NCBI GenBank assembly: GCA_020056225.1
Contig: JAGVIE010000038.1
Location: forward strand, 25,835 to 89,834
Length of the DNA: 64,000 bases
From: Bacteroidota bacterium
GTDB lineage: Bacteria > Bacteroidota > Ignavibacteria > UBA10030 > SZUA-254
Direction of reading: 5' to 3'
The notes under the pieces were generated by a model that saw only the letters and a list, made by a program, of their open reading frames with translations, was not told the origin of the DNA and did not search any database. The position numbers and the translations under genes were made by a program. Positions 55,384 through 63,418 of this stretch are shown piece after piece (position 1 is the first letter of the stretch; every line of letters begins with the position of its first letter).

Positions 55384-57728
55384 CTTCCCTCCGGTCTAAT
55401 CTTGCACGAATCTGCCAAAACTTCTTCCTTCTTCGCAGAACCACGTTCGCCTTTTCTTGTAAGCTTATGCCCGAGTAGAACTCTTTCGAGTGTTGCAGGA
55501 ATCTCATAAATGCGCTTGCCCGTAGCGTTGTAAATTGCATTGATGATTGCAGGCGCAGCCAATTCATTCGACGGCTCACCGATTGACTTTGCTCCAAAGG
55601 GTCCGGCGGCATCTTCATTCTCAACAATTATCGGTATGATATTCGGAACATCCATCGATGTTGGAATTAAATATTCGTCAAAGTTCAATTGTTTCGGAAT
55701 CGAATCTTCAAAATCGAATTCCTCCATCAATCCGTAACCGAGCCCCATAGCAACACCGCCGTAAAATTGTCCGAGCACCGAATTGCGGTTGATTGCTTTG
55801 CCGACATCATGACACGAAACAAAATTCAGAACATCAACTTTTCCTGTTTCTGTATCCACTTCCACTTCGGCGATATTCACTCCATACACAAATGTAAAAT
55901 ACGCTTCACCATGACCGTGATGCTCATCCCACGAAGTCTGCGGCGATTTATACCAGCCGAAGCCGTACATCGGTCTGCCTTTGTTAAAACATTCCGCCGC
56001 AATTTCATTAAACGATGCAAGTCGTTCACCGTTGTTGGCATCGATCAGATAATTGTCTTTAAAATCCAGTGACATAACATCAAGCCCTGTCATCTCGGAT
56101 GCGGTTTTCATCAGAAATGCACGAACAATTTCTGCACCCTTCTTCGCCGCCGTACCGCCCATGATTGTACCGCGCGATGCAACAGTTGGTCCGGAATCGG
56201 GGACGCGGCTTGTGTTCGTATTCAAAAATTGAATTCTATCCATCGAAATGCCAAGAACCTCAGCGGCAATCTGCGACATCTGTGTTTGCGCTCCCTGCCC
56301 CATATCGGTAATACCGGAAGATACAATCACACTTCCATCTGTTTGAACCGACACAATTGTACCTGCGGCATCGGTTCCTTCAGCACCAAGCGAAACGCCT
56401 CGATAACTGCATGCAAGTCCGATACCTTTGCGCTTCGGAGATGTTGATGGTGTGCGATATTGATTCCATTTATTTAGAAAGTCAGCCGCCTCTGCTGATT
56501 TAGTTAAAACTTCTTTCAAACTTACACGATGATCAAGCTTCTGTCCTGTTGCTGTAACAGCGCCGGTTTCAAATCCATTTTGTAAACGAATTTCGAAAGG
56601 ATCTTTTCCAACTTTTTCGGCAAGCTCATCCATCATCGATTCAATTGCGAAGTTCACCTGCGGTGAACCAAAGCCGCGCATCGCGCCCGTGTAATTATTG
56701 TTCGTGTAAACTGCATAGACATCCGTCTTAACATTCTCACAATAGTACGGACCCGTCGCCTGAACGACCGACCGCCACGTTACAAACGGACTCATTGAAG
56801 CATACGCACCGCCATCGGCAATACATTTTATTTCCATCGCAGCGATCGAACCATTCTTCTTACAACCCCACTTATAATAGAGAACGTACGGATGTCGTTT
56901 GTAACTTTCAAGCATTGATTCTTCACGTGTATTAACCATCTTCACCGGCTTGCCTGTTTTCATACAAAGCAATGCGGCGCGACAACACATCGCCGTCATT
57001 ACTTCATCCTTCCCGCCGAATGAACCGCCGAGTGTTGATTGTATAATTTGTACTTTGTTAAGATCAAGTTTAAGCGCGGCTGCAACAGAACGACGACTTG
57101 AAAAAAGATTTTGAACCGACCCCGTTACTATAACACCGCCGTGTTCTGCCGGTTCGGCAAGCACAGCTTCCGGTTCAATAGCCGAGTGCTCTATAAACTG
57201 TGTCTTGAATTTCTTCTCGATAATAAAATCCGCTTCGGTAAAACCTTTCTCAATATCTCCTTTTGTTACATGATGATGAACGAACTGATTATCATCGCCA
57301 TGAATTTTTATTGATTCAGGTTTGAACGCCTCTTCGGGATCGGAAATTACCGGAAGCGGTTCGTATTCAACTTCGATTAATGATGCGGCTTGTTCGGCTA
57401 TCTCTTTTGTTTTTGCCGCAACCAACGCGACACCATCACCGAGATATCTGACTTTATCGTGAGCAAGTATTGCCTGATTTCTAACGACGACACCGAAAAC
57501 TTTGTCGCCCGGAATATCGTTCGCGGTAAGAATCGCCTCAACGCCATCTAATTTTTGCGCCTTCGACGTATCGATCTTCAGAATTTTTGCATGAGGATGT
57601 TTCGCGCGCAGTACTTTGCCATACAATTGATGCATAACGTTAAAGTCCTCTGCATACTTTGCTGTGCCGGTTACTTTACCGAGTGCATCAACCCTGCGTT
57701 CTCCCTTGCCTATAATTTTGTGTTTCAT
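55380..57728 (-). CDS. Xanthine dehydrogenase-type molybdopterin-binding subunit
   Basis: 782 residues. Large subunit with molybdopterin motifs: GGSFGGKDEVMT, AMRGFGSPQVNF and GAKSIGEPS with the catalytic Glu. It hydroxylates a purine or another heterocycle. First gene of the xdh-type group, opening after a 320-nt gap. Substrate-pocket residues cannot be assigned with certainty, so xanthine is the likeliest but not the only candidate; XdhD-type urate/xanthine enzymes share this layout. Confidence 0.9.
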   Translation of the reverse strand: MKHKIIGKGERRVDALGKVTGTAKYAEDFNVMHQLYGKVLRAKHPHAKILKIDTSKAQKLDGVEAILTANDIPGDKVFGVVVRNQAILAHDKVRYLGDGVALVAAKTKEIAEQAASLIEVEYEPLPVISDPEEAFKPESIKIHGDDNQFVHHHVTKGDIEKGFTEADFIIEKKFKTQFIEHSAIEPEAVLAEPAEHGGVIVTGSVQNLFSSRRSVAAALKLDLNKVQIIQSTLGGSFGGKDEVMTAMCCRAALLCMKTGKPVKMVNTREESMLESYKRHPYVLYYKWGCKKNGSIAAMEIKCIADGGAYASMSPFVTWRSVVQATGPYYCENVKTDVYAVYTNNNYTGAMRGFGSPQVNFAIESMMDELAEKVGKDPFEIRLQNGFETGAVTATGQKLDHRVSLKEVLTKSAEAADFLNKWNQYRTPSTSPKRKGIGLACSYRGVSLGAEGTDAAGTIVSVQTDGSVIVSSGITDMGQGAQTQMSQIAAEVLGISMDRIQFLNTNTSRVPDSGPTVASRGTIMGGTAAKKGAEIVRAFLMKTASEMTGLDVMSLDFKDNYLIDANNGERLASFNEIAAECFNKGRPMYGFGWYKSPQTSWDEHHGHGEAYFTFVYGVNIAEVEVDTETGKVDVLNFVSCHDVGKAINRNSVLGQFYGGVAMGLGYGLMEEFDFEDSIPKQLNFDEYLIPTSMDVPNIIPIIVENEDAAGPFGAKSIGEPSNELAAPAIINAIYNATGKRIYEIPATLERVLLGHKLTRKGERGSAKKEEVLADSCKIRPEGR

Positions 57729-57994
57729 CTGCGATTTTTATGAATAAGTGTATCAATTTCGTGATTTTCGATGAGATTTCCAAGACTTGGTATACTTGTT
57801 TGAAATATGTCGATGTTAGAATGAGTACCATAGTCCAACGAACTTGTCCTTATCAAACAACAAGATCGAACCTTGATACTCTCGGACTATTTTCCTATAA
57901 TAAGCGAAACAAATATGATTATGTTGAGAATACTGGCATTTATCAACGTGCCAGCAAGAGATATGATTAGATCAAAAAAAATAAACGAGCATAT
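57729..57994. other. Gap between large subunit gene and DUF2971 gene
   Basis: A+T-rich divergent intergenic stretch. A 76-codon plus-strand frame at 57740-57970 has no ribosome-binding site and no coding character. I see no RNA gene; the DUF2971 promoter follows. Confidence 0.5.
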
Positions 57995-58023
57995 TTGATA
58001 CGATTAAAATCATATAATATTAA
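57995..58023 (+). promoter_or_regulatory. Predicted promoter of the DUF2971 gene
   Basis: TTGATA (57995-58000), 17 nt, TATTAA (58018-58023), about 30 nt before the ATG at 58052. Confidence 0.45.
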
Positions 58024-58051
58024 ATTTAACCCAAAAAAGAGATTGTAAATT

Positions 58052-58771
58052 ATGATGAAATTATTTGAAGAAGTATTATCACGCACGCCCTCGGATATTC
58101 TTTTCCATTATACATCACCAAGAGGATTGATTGGAATAATTACCTCAAAAATTCTTTGGGCTTCTAGAATTCAATATTTAAATGACTCGCAAGAATATCT
58201 TTATTCTCTAAATTTATTAGAGAAGGTTATAAATGATTATAAAACTATCGATGAAAGACACAAGGAACGCCTCAATACCTTTTATACGATGTTTCAATAC
58301 GCAGAAAACGTTAATATATTTGTTGCATCACTTTCAGAAAATGGAGATCTCTTAAGTCAATGGCGGGCATATTGTCCACCTTCTGGTGGTTATAGTATTG
58401 GATTTAGTTATGATTACCTACAAAGAGTTCTCAAAATAAATAATTTTCATTTGGCACCCTGCATATATGATCCAAAATTACAAGAACAAATTATAATCGA
58501 ATTCATTTCGTCATTACTCGAAGAAGAATCTTCCGATCTATTTGATGTATCCCGGGATCCATTTAGACGTTTCAATGCAATTGCGAGTATTTTAAAACAC
58601 CCCTCCTTTGAAGAAGAAAAAGAGTGGCGATTATTCTCCTCTCCAATACCGTTGCTTGAAAAATCAAACGCAATTGTTTCAGGATTGCATTTCCGTGATG
58701 GAAAATCAACCATAATACCGTATTATGACATAGTATTAGAAAATGAAAACATCAAATTTGATATTAAATGA
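58052..58771 (+). pseudogene. DUF2971 protein, 5' part, cut by an IS200-type element
   Basis: 239 codons with DUF2971 signatures: LFHYTSPRGLIGIITSKILWAS, YLNDSQEYLYSL, ASLSENGDLLSQWRAY and the GYSIGFSYD stretch. DUF2971 proteins are accessory and often defence-associated, function unknown. The frame runs into the insertion and stops after FDIK. The missing C-terminus is found in frame behind the element at 59330-59486, so this is an interrupted gene. Precise excision would restore FDINKIIIGP. Confidence 0.85.
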
Positions 58772-58808
58772 AACTCCGCCGACAGGAGTCGGCGGTTTCT
58801 GAACCATA

Positions 58809-59240
58809 TTATTCAAGATCGAGTTTCAGTTGCCCTTTATCCTCTTTCCCTTGGTATTCGACATATGCTAAAATCTCTTTCTCGCTTAGTCCAACGGTTG
58901 AAACACAATAGCCACGCGACCAGATCCCTTCTCGTCCCCATATTGCTTGTCGCATAAAGGGAAATTTAGCTTTCAATATTTTGGCGGTGCGTGACTTCAC
59001 ATATTGTACAACATGAGCAACCGAAACCCTTGGTGGAATAACCATAACCACATGAATATGATCGGGCTGGACATTTACCTTAATTACCTCGATATCTTCG
59101 TCCAACCCATCGAGGTGTTGAAGAATACGTTCAGCGTATTGCTTCACACCATCTACAAATAACTTTCTACGATATCGAGGAGTCCAGACGATGTGGTATT
59201 CTGTTTTATATACAGCATGTGTGCTCTTTCTAAATCTCAT
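58809..59240 (-). CDS. tnpA: IS200-type transposase TnpA (Y1, HUH)
   Basis: About 143 residues from the ATG at 59240 (MRFRKSTHAVYKTEYHIVW); an earlier in-frame start at 59273 is not conserved. HUH motif QPDHIHVVM and catalytic Tyr in ILAYVEYQGKED, the two hallmarks of Y1 single-strand transposases. It appears intact, so the element may still be mobile. A perfect inverted repeat encloses the start codon and could block translation. Confidence 0.9.
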   Translation of the reverse strand: MRFRKSTHAVYKTEYHIVWTPRYRRKLFVDGVKQYAERILQHLDGLDEDIEVIKVNVQPDHIHVVMVIPPRVSVAHVVQYVKSRTAKILKAKFPFMRQAIWGREGIWSRGYCVSTVGLSEKEILAYVEYQGKEDKGQLKLDLE

Positions 59241-59285
59241 ACATACAGTATAGCACTTTAATCTCAACACCACATCGTCTGGACT
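59181..59285. promoter_or_regulatory. Inverted repeat enclosing the transposase start
   Basis: AGTCCAGACGATGTGGT (59181-59197, inside tnpA) is perfectly complementary to ACCACATCGTCTGGACT (59269-59285, upstream). In the mRNA the 17-bp stem encloses the start codon. IS200 is known to use such a structure to limit transposase translation. Confidence 0.65.
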
Positions 59286-59329
59286 GCCTATCCATCACCA
59301 GACAGGAGTCTGGTGTTTTAACGGCTTAA

Positions 59330-59486
59330 TAAAATAATTATTGGACCGACTTCACAGCCGAATTCAGCAGAGACAGCGATCTTAATTCTACTTGATCAAT
59401 ACGGAATAACTGAAAGAGGTTCGCTTGATAATTATTATCAGAATTATAAAATCTTCCAATCAAAAATTCCCTACAGAAATTGGTAA
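59330..59486 (+). pseudogene. DUF2971 protein, 3' remnant behind the IS
   Basis: In frame with the 5' part once the element is removed: the codons for NKIIIGPTSQPN, then LILLDQYGIT, and SKIPYRNW followed by TAA. IIIGP and a closing S-x-P-Y-R are typical of the DUF2971 C-terminus. Confidence 0.8.
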
Positions 59487-59557
59487 TACAATATTTTGCC
59501 ATTTCTTCAATGCTGTCCTAATTATAGAGCTACACTCTATTAGCTATTTCCTTATCT

Positions 59558-60781
59558 TCACTCATCATCTTCCGTATCCAAATCCGGGATATGTGTAAAC
59601 GCTATCCGCATAGGCGCTGAACCTAAAGCACGGTGTGCGCCTGCAAGGTAAATCGTGTTTTTCCCGAAGCGTGTATTGAGCTTGTCGATTGCTTTGTTCA
59701 GCGCATCGTGAACTTCCTTATCGCCGAACATAGAAAGCGTTCTATCTTTTTTATCGCTCAACTTAAAAAGCGTTATACCCACTTTCAGCGGCGTGGCAGT
59801 CGTTTTCGGTTTTCTTTTCCACATCGTTGTGAATGCCTGAAGAAGCTTCAGCGTATCCTGAGACGGATCGAACGATATTTTATCGACCCACTTTGTGCGG
59901 TTCATATATCTTACGCCTACATACATCGCTCCGGCAACACAATCGTAACTTCGTAAACGCACGGCAGCTTTTTGAACGAGCTTATTCAAGACGGCTGATG
60001 CGGCTTCATCAGTTCGTTCATTCGGTGGTAGTACATGGGAATGTCCGACACTCGATCTGCGTAAAGAAGCGATAGGAATTTCCTCGCCTCGCAGCCGTGC
60101 ATACATTCGCTCGCCTTCTATGCCGCCCCACACTTTATGCAGTTTGGCTTTGTCGGAATTCCAAAGCTGTTCTATTGTTGTGATGTCGTATCGCTGAAGT
60201 CGTTTCACCATGTTTCTTCCGATACCGCACAGGTCGTCGATCTTTAAACCGAACAAACATTGCGGCAGATCGGGCAGATCGATAACGACAAGCCCATCGG
60301 GTTTTTGCATATCGGATGCAGTCTTAGCAAGAAATGTATTCGGCGCAATGCCGATGGAACTGCGAAGCTCCGTCCCTACTTTTTTGTAGATTGTTTCTTT
60401 AATTTCTACGGCAAGCGCGATTGCTTTTTCACGCTCGCGCCATCTGCCCGTGAGTTTACAAACCATTTCATCGATTGAAAATACTTCGTCCACATGAGCG
60501 CACGACTCAACTGCTTCAATCAGTTTATGATGATATTCAACGTACACAGCAGGTCGCGCTACAACAATCTTGATACCGGGGCAAAGTTTTTTTGCATCAA
60601 GGACTCGCGTTCCTGTTTTCACACCAAACTTCTTCGCCTCGTAGCTTGCTGCTATACAGCATGTCGTATCGACTTTCATCGGCACAATACCAACAGGCTT
60701 ATTTCTTAATTCGGGCCGCAACTGCTGCTCGACTGAAGCGAAGTACGAATTAAAATCGATTAAGAGATAATTAAGCGGCAT
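59558..60781 (-). CDS. Y-family DNA polymerase (DinB/UmuC-like)
   Basis: 407 residues. Translesion polymerase signatures: LLIDFNSYFASVEQQL (Asp9 metal ligand), AASYEAKKFGVKTG, and FSIDEMVCKL (Asp104, Glu105). The finger/thumb HhH region (LCGIGRNMVKRLQRYDI) follows. The chain is longer than DinB (~350) and the usual SxDExF reads SIDEM, so it belongs to a divergent branch sometimes carried by mobile elements. It lies 9 nt downstream of ssnA within a catabolic region, unrelated in function. Confidence 0.85.
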   Translation of the reverse strand: MPLNYLLIDFNSYFASVEQQLRPELRNKPVGIVPMKVDTTCCIAASYEAKKFGVKTGTRVLDAKKLCPGIKIVVARPAVYVEYHHKLIEAVESCAHVDEVFSIDEMVCKLTGRWREREKAIALAVEIKETIYKKVGTELRSSIGIAPNTFLAKTASDMQKPDGLVVIDLPDLPQCLFGLKIDDLCGIGRNMVKRLQRYDITTIEQLWNSDKAKLHKVWGGIEGERMYARLRGEEIPIASLRRSSVGHSHVLPPNERTDEAASAVLNKLVQKAAVRLRSYDCVAGAMYVGVRYMNRTKWVDKISFDPSQDTLKLLQAFTTMWKRKPKTTATPLKVGITLFKLSDKKDRTLSMFGDKEVHDALNKAIDKLNTRFGKNTIYLAGAHRALGSAPMRIAFTHIPDLDTEDDE

Positions 60782-60790
60782 GATTTACGA

Positions 60791-62086
60791 TTACGCCAGC
60801 GACTCCATTTTATTCCATAATTTCTTTGCCACCTTTTTCGATTTCTCATAAACAGATTCAACGTCGAACCCGACTAATACATGGTTCTTCACAACCCATT
60901 TACCGTCGATCATAACAGATTCAACCATCGATGAATTCATGCCGAAGAGAAAATGTCCTGCCAGATTTTCTACTGTCATCGGTGTCGGCGGCTGGTAATC
61001 GAGTACAACTATATCGGCGGGAGAACCTTTTTTAAGCGATCCGAATTTCTGACCGAATATTTCTGAAATAGTCCGTTGTCCGTTTTGCAGAAGCTTAGCC
61101 ATATTTACGTTTTCAGATGCGCGCGAATCTTGCCGCTTATAAAAGCCAATTTTCGATTCTTCAAACATATCCGCCGGAAATCCGTCCGTTCCCAAACCCA
61201 CGCGCTCACCGAATAAATGTAGCGGTGCGTATCCGACACGGTTGTTCATGTTGGAACGCGGATTGTGCATAATCCAACTTCCTGTCTTCCTAACTTCGCT
61301 GAGTTCTTTTTCGCTTAAATGAACGCCATGAGCGAGGATTGAATCCTTCCGAAGAATTCCATTTTCTTTTAAACGATCGATTACACTGCAACGATAGTTT
61401 TCTTCCGCATCGGTAATATCCGATTTATCTTCACCAACGTGAATATGCGCACCGACTTTATATTTCGAAGCCATCTCTCCGCAGAGACGCATAGTTTCAT
61501 TGCTCATTGTGAAAGCGGCATGCGCGCCGACCATTCCGCGGAACTGTGAATTCTTTTTATTGTCTTTGATAAACCGTTCGTTTTCTTCCAAACCTTTGTC
61601 GCGCTCTTTCTTTCCGCCGCGGTCAGTCACCTCATAACATAAAACTCCCCGCAACCCCACTTCCCACATCGCCTCTTTGATAATATCAAGTGAGCCGGTA
61701 ATAGATTTCGGAGACGCATGATGATCGATGAGCATTGTGGTTCCACATCGCACCGCATCAATCGCCCCGACGAGCGCACTATAATAGATTGCATCTTCAT
61801 CGAGCGCACGGTCTAACTTCCACCAAATTTTTTGTAAGATTTCAAGAAAATTCTGCAGTGAATCTTTAGGATATGCCATTCCCCTGGCAAGCGCCGAATA
61901 GAGATGCGTATGCGAGTTCACGAGTCCCGGCATGATGATTCTACCGGAAAGGTCGTGCACTTCTTCACCTTTCTTTGGCGTTAGGTTTTTTCCCTTCTCT
62001 ATGATATTACAGTTGAGAAGACGTATATCGACAGATTCAATAGAAGGCGGATCAAGTACGATGGATGTTGTGTTTTTAAGTAGCAT
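60791..62086 (-). CDS. ssnA: Amidohydrolase, SsnA-like
   Basis: 431 residues of the metallo-dependent hydrolase superfamily. Metal ligands: IMPGLVNSHTHLYSALARG (HxH), GAHAAFTMSNETMRL, ILAHGVHLSEKEL, and LGTDGFPADMFEE. SsnA is found in bacterial purine-catabolic clusters with xanthine dehydrogenase and dihydropyrimidine-dehydrogenase-like proteins, exactly the genes that follow here. The ALARGMAYP stretch and length fit SsnA better than guanine deaminase, but a deaminase on a related purine is possible. Confidence 0.85.
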   Translation of the reverse strand: MLLKNTTSIVLDPPSIESVDIRLLNCNIIEKGKNLTPKKGEEVHDLSGRIIMPGLVNSHTHLYSALARGMAYPKDSLQNFLEILQKIWWKLDRALDEDAIYYSALVGAIDAVRCGTTMLIDHHASPKSITGSLDIIKEAMWEVGLRGVLCYEVTDRGGKKERDKGLEENERFIKDNKKNSQFRGMVGAHAAFTMSNETMRLCGEMASKYKVGAHIHVGEDKSDITDAEENYRCSVIDRLKENGILRKDSILAHGVHLSEKELSEVRKTGSWIMHNPRSNMNNRVGYAPLHLFGERVGLGTDGFPADMFEESKIGFYKRQDSRASENVNMAKLLQNGQRTISEIFGQKFGSLKKGSPADIVVLDYQPPTPMTVENLAGHFLFGMNSSMVESVMIDGKWVVKNHVLVGFDVESVYEKSKKVAKKLWNKMESLA

Positions 62087-62156
62087 AATTTTTCCAATGT
62101 TTTATCTTAGCGTTACTTTTCCCGAAGGAATTCCCGAGAAAAAGGCGCAAAGGGAT

Positions 62157-63413
62157 TTATAGTTTCAGTTGTTTTTCAAGTAGATCTGCGACAGCATCAA
62201 GCGTTGGTTCGACTAAATGTTCTTTTCCTGCGGCTTGTTTTGCAGATTGAATATCTTTCAAACCGTTTCCGGTAATTACTATCACAGCAGTTTCATTAGA
62301 TTTTACAATTTTCTGTTCAACGGCTTTTTTCAAACCGGCTGCGCCTGCTACACCTGCCGGCTCACCGAACACGCCGCCAAGTCGGGCAGTAACCCGCATT
62401 GCTTCTAAAATTTCCTCATCCGATACGGCAATCATTTCACCGTGCGATAATCTGACTTGCCGAATTGCTCGTCGCCAATTCCGGGGTGTGCCGACTGCAA
62501 TGCTGTCGGCTATTGTGTTCGTACCGGTTGGAATTAAATCTTTCCCCGAAGCAAACGCATCAAGAATTGGTTTCGTCCCTTCGGCTTGAACTCCTAACAG
62601 CCGCGGTACTCTGTCGATGAGACCAAGTTGTTTCATCTCCCGCAAACCTTTTCCTATTCCGCCGATTGTACAGCCATCACCAACAGAGACAACAACCCAA
62701 TCCGGGATATTCTTGCCAAATTGTTCTGCGATTTCCAATCCGGCAGTTTTTTTTCCTTCAACAAGAAAAGGATTCGTTCCACTGTTACGGTTGTACCATC
62801 CGAACTGATCGCACGATTGTTTGCTAAGATCAAATGCCTGTTCGTAAGTTCCTTTAACTCTGAACACAGTCGCGCCGAAAATAAGTAGCTGCGTAAATTT
62901 CGGTTCCGGAGCGCGCTCCGGAACAAAAATGTAGCTCTTCAACCCAACTGCGGCAGATAATCCGGCAAGCGATGAAGCGGCATTTCCGGTTGATGCGCAA
63001 GCTATCGTATTGAAACCGAACTCCATTGCTTTCATAACTCCGATTGCACTTGCGCGGTCTTTGAACGAGTTCGTCGGATTGCGTCCATCATCTTTCAGGA
63101 ATAATTTTCTTAGTCCAAAGTAACGGGCAAGCCGTGGCACATCGTAAACCGGCGTCCAGCCGATGTGTAAATGTGGAAGCGGAATATCTGGAGAGATTGG
63201 AAGCAGTTCACGATATCGCCAATGATCTAATGAACGATTTCGGATTTTGTCCCGCAAAGCGGGAAGATTTCGGATTTGATCGTAGTCGTACTGGACATCG
63301 AGAATTCCATCGATGCCGCAGTGAGGACAGGTGAAAATATTTCCATGCGGATATGATGAACCGCAAATTAAACATTTCAAATCAGTTACAAATGGAGGTT
63401 GAGAAAATTTCAT
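62157..63413 (-). CDS. thrC: Threonine synthase
   Basis: 418 residues. N-terminal zinc ribbon (CLICGSSYPHGNIFTCPHC), then fold-type II PLP domain with Lys in NPTNSFKDRASAIGV, STGNAASSLAGL phosphate loop and SVGDGCTIGGIGKGLRE. It makes threonine from O-phosphohomoserine. The F-K-D-R-A motif points to threonine synthase rather than a dehydratase. It lies between a TPR-protein gene (5 nt away) and ssnA (70 nt), so it may have a catabolic-cluster role rather than a biosynthetic one; no other threonine genes are near. Confidence 0.88.
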   Translation of the reverse strand: MKFSQPPFVTDLKCLICGSSYPHGNIFTCPHCGIDGILDVQYDYDQIRNLPALRDKIRNRSLDHWRYRELLPISPDIPLPHLHIGWTPVYDVPRLARYFGLRKLFLKDDGRNPTNSFKDRASAIGVMKAMEFGFNTIACASTGNAASSLAGLSAAVGLKSYIFVPERAPEPKFTQLLIFGATVFRVKGTYEQAFDLSKQSCDQFGWYNRNSGTNPFLVEGKKTAGLEIAEQFGKNIPDWVVVSVGDGCTIGGIGKGLREMKQLGLIDRVPRLLGVQAEGTKPILDAFASGKDLIPTGTNTIADSIAVGTPRNWRRAIRQVRLSHGEMIAVSDEEILEAMRVTARLGGVFGEPAGVAGAAGLKKAVEQKIVKSNETAVIVITGNGLKDIQSAKQAAGKEHLVEPTLDAVADLLEKQLKL

Positions 63414-63418
63414 TTAGA

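Larger units (their letters stand above)
58768..59329 (-). mobile_element. IS200/IS605-family element, 562 bp, transposase only
   Basis: Bounded by TTAA at both junctions (58764-58767 and 59326-59329). Each end carries a hairpin with the same AGGA loop: CCGCCGAC/GTCGGCGG (58776-58795) and CACCAGAC/GTCTGGTG (59296-59315). Inside is one HUH transposase gene and no tnpB/iscB. Removal rebuilds the DUF2971 frame exactly, with no target duplication, as expected for single-strand transposition. Confidence 0.85.

Noticed and set aside
57740..57970. 76-codon plus-strand frame in the xdh/DUF2971 gap
   Set aside because: No ribosome-binding site and no conserved features; composition looks non-coding.
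58768..59329. IS605-type element with TnpB and guide RNA
   Set aside because: The element is only 562 bp with one transposase gene; there is no room for tnpB or an associated RNA.
62157..63413. Diaminopropionate ammonia-lyase (YgeX)
   Set aside because: The N-terminal zinc ribbon and NSFKDRA motif point to threonine synthase, although the neighbourhood would have suited YgeX.
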